A stretch of 64,000 nucleotides of DNA from positions 1 through 64,000 of IMG/VR virus record IMGVR_UViG_3300042308_000216, one strand, 5' to 3'. Positions 62,301 to 64,000 of this stretch are shown piece by piece. Made by a program: the position numbers and the translations under genes. Source of the DNA: a virus. Position 1 is the first letter of the stretch. Each line of letters opens with the position of its first letter. Below the pieces are notes generated by a model. That model saw only the letters and a list, made by a program, of their open reading frames with translations, was not told the origin of the DNA and searched no databases.

Positions 62301-64000
62301 ATTTGAAGGTAAAAATAGAACTATACCTCATTCTACTTATGCAGCACCTATTAAAGGTACATTACCATCTATAACAACAAGTATGGATGGTGAGACATTA
62401 GCAGCTGGTTCTTATAGAGTTTCAATTACTATGAGAAGAGTTATGCCTTTAGAGCAAGGTATGCCTAGTAAACCAAATACAGTTAATACCATATCTAAAA
62501 CTCAACCTGTTGAAACTAGTACTGAAGAAATTCAACAAAACTTAGCTGAACCTACACCTCAACCTCAGAAGAGTACATTTACATATAAAAATAAAACTAT
62601 AGAAACTGAGTTTAAACTAACAAATGGTCAAGTAAATGCAATAGAAAGACTTACTGATTTTGCATTAGGTAACACTAAAACAATTACATTGCAAGGAGCT
62701 GCTGGTACAGGTAAAACATCTGTTATAGGTTACTTACAAAAGTTCCTAGGTGACAACTATAACTTTATTTATATGGCACCTACACATGCAGCAACTGCTG
62801 AGTTAGCAACTGCTACAGTTAAGTCAGGTAATAGAGATTTACCTATGACTGTACAATCTGCATTTAATAAAAGACAGAATCAAGATACTGGTGAGTGGGA
62901 ATATGGTACTACTAAAAAGTTAAATAATAAATTAGAGTATACAGATAATATTATTGTAATAGATGAAGTATCTATGTTAGCTGATAAAGACTACAACATA
63001 ATACTAGATGCTATTAAAAAGAAACAGATTCAAGTTATCTTTATGGGTGACATACTTCAGATACCTGAAGTTGATACTAATAATCCAGAAAGAAAAAGTG
63101 TATCAAAAGCATTTTCTGCTAATGAGCAAGTATTACTTACTGAAGTAAAAAGAACTGATGATAATGATATACTTACAATCTTAACAGAACTTAGAAACAA
63201 CCCAACAAGTTTAATACCAGTAATACCAAATAGTAATAGATTACAGTATTTAGACCAAGGAGAGTTTGATAATCAAATAGTAGAAACTATTAGAATAGAA
63301 CCTGAAGAAACTGTACTACTTAGCTATACAAATAATGGTGTTAAAGACAGTAATAGAAAATTAAGAAGAGCATTAGGTAGAGTTGGTAATCTACAAGAAA
63401 ATGATATTATAGTTGGTTTTTCAGGTTACAAGTCTAAGCAAATTGAAAAAGGAAACATTGCTAATAGTGTTAGATACACTGTAGAAAATGTTGAAAAAGA
63501 TGGTAGTAATTATATTATAACAGCAAAATCTCAAAAGCTAAAGGCTTTAGAAGATTTAGGTGTAAAGAATGTAAATGAATATGCAGTAGGTACATACAAA
63601 CAATTATCAGCAAATGATTCTTTAGTATTTGAAGACCTTACTAATGAAGACCTTGAAAAAAACAATAGAGATGTTTCAGAAATATTAAAACTAGTTTATG
63701 ATACTAAGCAAGCTGCTGTAGCTAGAAGAATTAGATGGAATGTATATGATGCTGCTTTAGCTAAAGCATCTATGTATTTTGAAAATGTTAATTTAGGTAG
63801 TGACTATGTTTATAATCCAAATACAAATAGAATGGAGTTATACAACTATATAGTTCATGGTGACATACTTAAAAACTTTGCAGAGTTAAAAGTAGAAAAA
63901 GGTATTGACTATGGTCATGCTATTACTATACATAAATCTCAAGGTAGTACAATCAAGAATGTATTTTTTGATGCTAGTACTTTACCTCAAGGAACATCTT
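53338..64000 (+). CDS. Virion RNA polymerase fused to zincin, NADAR, SLOG, AlkB and SF1 helicase domains (3' end cut by window)
   Basis: Open from MSNCQTTFQDRT to the window edge, more than 3554 codons without a stop. Residues about 750-1900 match the crAss virion RNA polymerase: TDAQEYTT (863-870), GFRIPTQGLNSM, catalytic DFDID (1304-1308) that binds magnesium, GKAGTGYFS, and QSAAVDDEKEQI (from 1677). It would transcribe early genes just after injection. Further domains follow: HEVTH zinc peptidase motif (2296-2300) with EFLAEAFSN; NADAR-like SVEHAYQSWKSG (2488-2499); SLOG-like SGGAVGSD (2606-2613) and FAGIGSR; AlkB-like H2945, D2947, H2998 and R3027/R3033; SF1 helicase with GAAGTGKTS (K3126), VIDEVSML (D3209, E3210) and HKSQGST. 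Activities of the extra domains are inferred from motifs. Confidence 0.85.
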   Translation, partial: MSNCQTTFQDRTIPSGDFEFQIASNQIDLSPTDKSDLDTMSLLTLDLSTIPLLSPDKINSAQQEEMINWLTGEVINFSLNNAVKGVDEKELINNAFNDASELLKSGALQAVELGIPILEERINSILEVYDKLKEIVQIRVNNFGIDFEADAVTPEDATENYEEDKALKVNPYTKIGQEIKRQLFTIYDLDSLQEDGSYTEDDVKRTWFGFPAYKSINQVLPTILSHSKDLPAEFDVIKAKMLDSKDANKWFVPLLDKLSEADGQVRNQFSRWASKAQINLKYLLFDTKTNEFQFNNSNSGRQVDIITNKWKNNLIQTELFKINPDTNEYELDREKADAITKNFEAFSEKYKMLKENYPEELFTELADILKSIGVDIKPREIKRMQRFLDTQGTKWGNSPRAKFSQFFVADKGAVDFMIQRLSKADKEAEGSFNKYNPLSNNTGVRALTLLYSYYQEISTNDSYKNSNNDTIYAYSPKKYATDQFQRIADTAYLGRLMETQFASNSTWGKALMSEDPDTRARFLEVFTLDYFDGATGKGSKLNTPFDQLSASEREKFLLTCFQNQNRKVQSKYRYGSTSYLTMSDKKTLISVQHILEDVDINPETNKLGSKSIDLLYQVFKAEQQRIREFEALSAENKKGLSKEYVKGAKEYILNPWVTKYKAEGKELDSSEDVKIAIEEYYNDIINTKIATWKEVGIISTDNEDNITTTFDKEYFENVKNSKVGSKANINAAIAYAAIDYEVNTIIGNLNLFQLFAGDPASYWKNNVDDTLVNVGKRLAAQIAPGDSLANTRYTDIAGINGHSYTQVIAKDHKMISSSIKYLTKLLDGKEVTDKEIEDYRAGNTKAIEEKYPNAAAYFDIEATDAQEYTTALEHAYNLYHEGKLSDKVYKDLANKLINDRELSDSDVKVLMQPMKPVYFNGDVKSAGTGSLNYYDMSYIKTSSFPLLKEFTVGTELDKLRKQLEKLQDPTGSKDPSQIKLVRMVMSSGIKIGAVQNPVTVFNPDGTVNPDIDFTSSTKSLTRDGYRIQLEVPLKDKKEVNRGTQEIKLLFTDLLDHKFANGKTGQQLKTEYLDLNRQLFKTQLEIFKNQIDADEKGEFNIQLLRDKLVEEAQSRNFSLNEIESLRLVDLDSEGKFVIPLVFNSASDKFESLMISLIDNSVRKQKQTGYSSPLGSSSGFKFQNDLKSIDKSKIIWVEGFDPSGDLKQQRIVDGKVRGSQVFVPWKFRDNNGKLLNAKDFTKELPDGRIVIDHDKLPKDILKSFGFRIPTQGLNSMAYIEIAGFLPEESGDLLIAPAEFTKQMGSDFDIDKLYSYLYTTEFNYKTGKLEKFVFNNKDVFEILSSTNSSLVTKDNKDYRLKTLIKEFGYIKVAKSLFQFYNSKIDTLKKELDDKWSLHEAFVSNVLDTIDVKEASLDTNKTLINKAFRENEIYVAFLRDELSELRSVISALEKNELDEGVNEYLVDKFDIYVDEVRTESINELLRKEFELNNRLEKSVVIKESLKKFNASISDTVKVALDIKNDIFETKRDLRNILKYTSTLQNEILDMHITVLSDPSDLVQSKVTSALGFGKLGELKKVYDKESKSKAESTSPLSSGYQSQKYLSARGGKAGTGYFSALNVFVSVMQGLGLKYNVSTPVDNGKFAMIEKNLVIHKKGNGLSKNVDNMNNLKSENAVAYQSAAVDDEKEQIMASLNITSETFYAIGAWILDGHSQEAITGILTQPIVAEYINAINNKTDIFSDFTKNADLIVFNELYEKYSKMTGLSQEILNETDFNNTVLSEDVLWNSYKATTKDANWAMTQLTALHKFREADVMGKSIQKTISAFSVDSKGLGKSFIEVGLKLDDIKTERESGKITNIEKLLNQSVGGLAVQYSLETVHQLFSKFYPYLIPESYNKVTFDEYLQVTFKDNLSAEQREKEFRDFYNHMKAGVYANMLQQPGVDLYTRRKELMYGENSLGKRVQELQKTTKNPFLIKLTPNVATIVGDPDTVSMRSIGGELFNEDDLYVGFLDLFNKPENRQLAKDLVDYFYINGGSQKAREFSKYIPTGFMVASGYADSLRSANLFNLSNILGSPQMFLQNYIRNNPSKAPQLNRGDYTMSPDGKVTVTSDQFTYVPKNGVDVGVSTAIPYVSIPEVKVNPDDSIKVTIRLYMYDDQGSYVEIPRLGFTTSNYSGTEYGSRYSAIDSNAVKQRVQNPNTVQEPVRQEASSDPVIPNSIKVAANDFEALNINKVNNKEDVKVTLSIINNSTSKALLDLLDKIGSLTLEATPGNSSYKAGRITIDSRIKDPSVLQTKVLHEVTHAVTSEIINKILLNPNNPNFEGLSESQKLAYMRLNKTFTTLRQSVIDGRVPGLNKEGLELFEAKIDALKKGQKGIDFTPDDVEYNPYLNLKEFLAEAFSNTTFQKQLDAMKFTEDRSMLQKLLEDIANFLNKFVADYNKDNVLASVLYDGFTLAGGNEVNIYFKSGENRILSNLNLNSFTGKDGKRYASVEHAYQSWKSGSFDESTYTSPNWVFNGGDNYKVSGNKGTKTENNWNLDLMKGLIRQSLDQNPNAKQALLNTGDKILTHNQDNTIWKNAFPQILMELRKEYYDAGLSGVNNPSDYVNHSGGAVGSDESWDIIGRQFGVTQHKHYREPGALKLDSAELDSRGIKPVNVSEALYNEGIQKSTRAAQQMYGLKGQIKMNYIIRNWAQVKNADSIYAIGVILKPGNRLNTKDDRIALVPQVKGGTGYAVQMAINEGKPVYVYDGTKNGWFKYDYNIKDFVPTSIPTLTKNFAGIGSRKSQDWNKDLQAIRDVYANTFKVQQDTSTNTGGNPKGEKIADGMYVNQQGLSPQEELELFELVRPILEQQAVKSNKGKSAPKMAGLNLNWDYVSNRRGQQTRINVGETLKPNDTYGWFTQSANGQELYPITGRMIELMSKATGIDVSNYDGSIINIYDSNSFIGNHPDIDESKTAEKYPVVVVNIGGPGNIVLGNKKVDLNSGAGYVFGFEGKNRTIPHSTYAAPIKGTLPSITTSMDGETLAAGSYRVSITMRRVMPLEQGMPSKPNTVNTISKTQPVETSTEEIQQNLAEPTPQPQKSTFTYKNKTIETEFKLTNGQVNAIERLTDFALGNTKTITLQGAAGTGKTSVIGYLQKFLGDNYNFIYMAPTHAATAELATATVKSGNRDLPMTVQSAFNKRQNQDTGEWEYGTTKKLNNKLEYTDNIIVIDEVSMLADKDYNIILDAIKKKQIQVIFMGDILQIPEVDTNNPERKSVSKAFSANEQVLLTEVKRTDDNDILTILTELRNNPTSLIPVIPNSNRLQYLDQGEFDNQIVETIRIEPEETVLLSYTNNGVKDSNRKLRRALGRVGNLQENDIIVGFSGYKSKQIEKGNIANSVRYTVENVEKDGSNYIITAKSQKLKALEDLGVKNVNEYAVGTYKQLSANDSLVFEDLTNEDLEKNNRDVSEILKLVYDTKQAAVARRIRWNVYDAALAKASMYFENVNLGSDYVYNPNTNRMELYNYIVHGDILKNFAELKVEKGIDYGHAITIHKSQGSTIKNVFFDASTLPQGTS

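Noticed and set aside
53338-64000. Stop-codon recoding (TAG or TGA read as an amino acid), as in some crAss-like phages
   Set aside because: The giant ORF contains no in-frame TAG, TGA or TAA that would need read-through, and other genes end normally at TAA, TGA and TAG.

Overview
The window is about 64 kb of a crAss-like bacteriophage (Crassvirales): AT-rich, densely packed, late genes on the plus strand, and a short stretch of oppositely oriented small genes at the left edge. The order is the crAss late module: IHF-like protein, TerL, portal, scaffold-like protein, major capsid protein, fibre genes, lysis genes, ring/adaptor proteins, muzzle (stabilization) protein, internal cargo proteins, and a giant virion RNA polymerase with the DFDID catalytic motif. 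Promoters follow the Bacteroidota -7 consensus TAnnTTTG. Stop codons appear to be read normally. A phage protein carries a type B sorting domain of the type IX secretion system (T9SS). This points to a T9SS-bearing host, probably a Flavobacterium or relative, rather than a gut Bacteroides. I saw no integrase, DNA polymerase, convincing tRNA or CRISPR array; the replication genes must lie outside the window.

Layout. 1-1442: minus-strand small genes and about 700 bases with no substantial gene, rich in hairpins. 1443-1804: divergent control region with two plus-strand promoters and a possible 42-residue gene. 1805-4237: GroES-like co-chaperonin, small unknowns, IHF-like protein, DUF5856/Dps-like protein, and a candidate small terminase. 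4234-14777: TerL, portal, scaffold-like protein, MCP, two structural proteins and an abundant capsid-type protein, punctuated by promoters and two strong terminators. 14868-27355: cysteine-capped and collagen-like fibre proteins, a 1085-residue beta-repeat protein, and receptor-binding-type fibre genes. 27358-31966: GH24 lysozyme, M15 peptidase, candidate holin and spanin-like proteins, interrupted by a cassette of signal-peptide proteins that resembles a host gliding adhesin split into three genes. 31969-39309: ring/adaptor proteins, a second IHF-like protein and the muzzle protein. 39312-64000: virion cargo, namely C1-like protein, C2-like protein, a 2421-residue mosaic protein ending in a nucleotidyltransferase-like domain, and an open-ended ORF of more than 3554 residues.

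The most unusual content is in two places. The giant ORF is a vRNAP followed in the same chain by a zincin metallopeptidase motif (HEVTH), a NADAR-like domain, a SLOG/YpsA-like domain, an AlkB-like Fe(II)/2-oxoglutarate dioxygenase and an SF1 helicase. This looks like an injected array of transcription, DNA-repair and anti-defence functions. The lysis region holds a phage-borne T9SS substrate cassette that is predicted to place phage proteins on, or release them from, the host surface. Both readings come from motif recognition by eye and have not been checked by database search.
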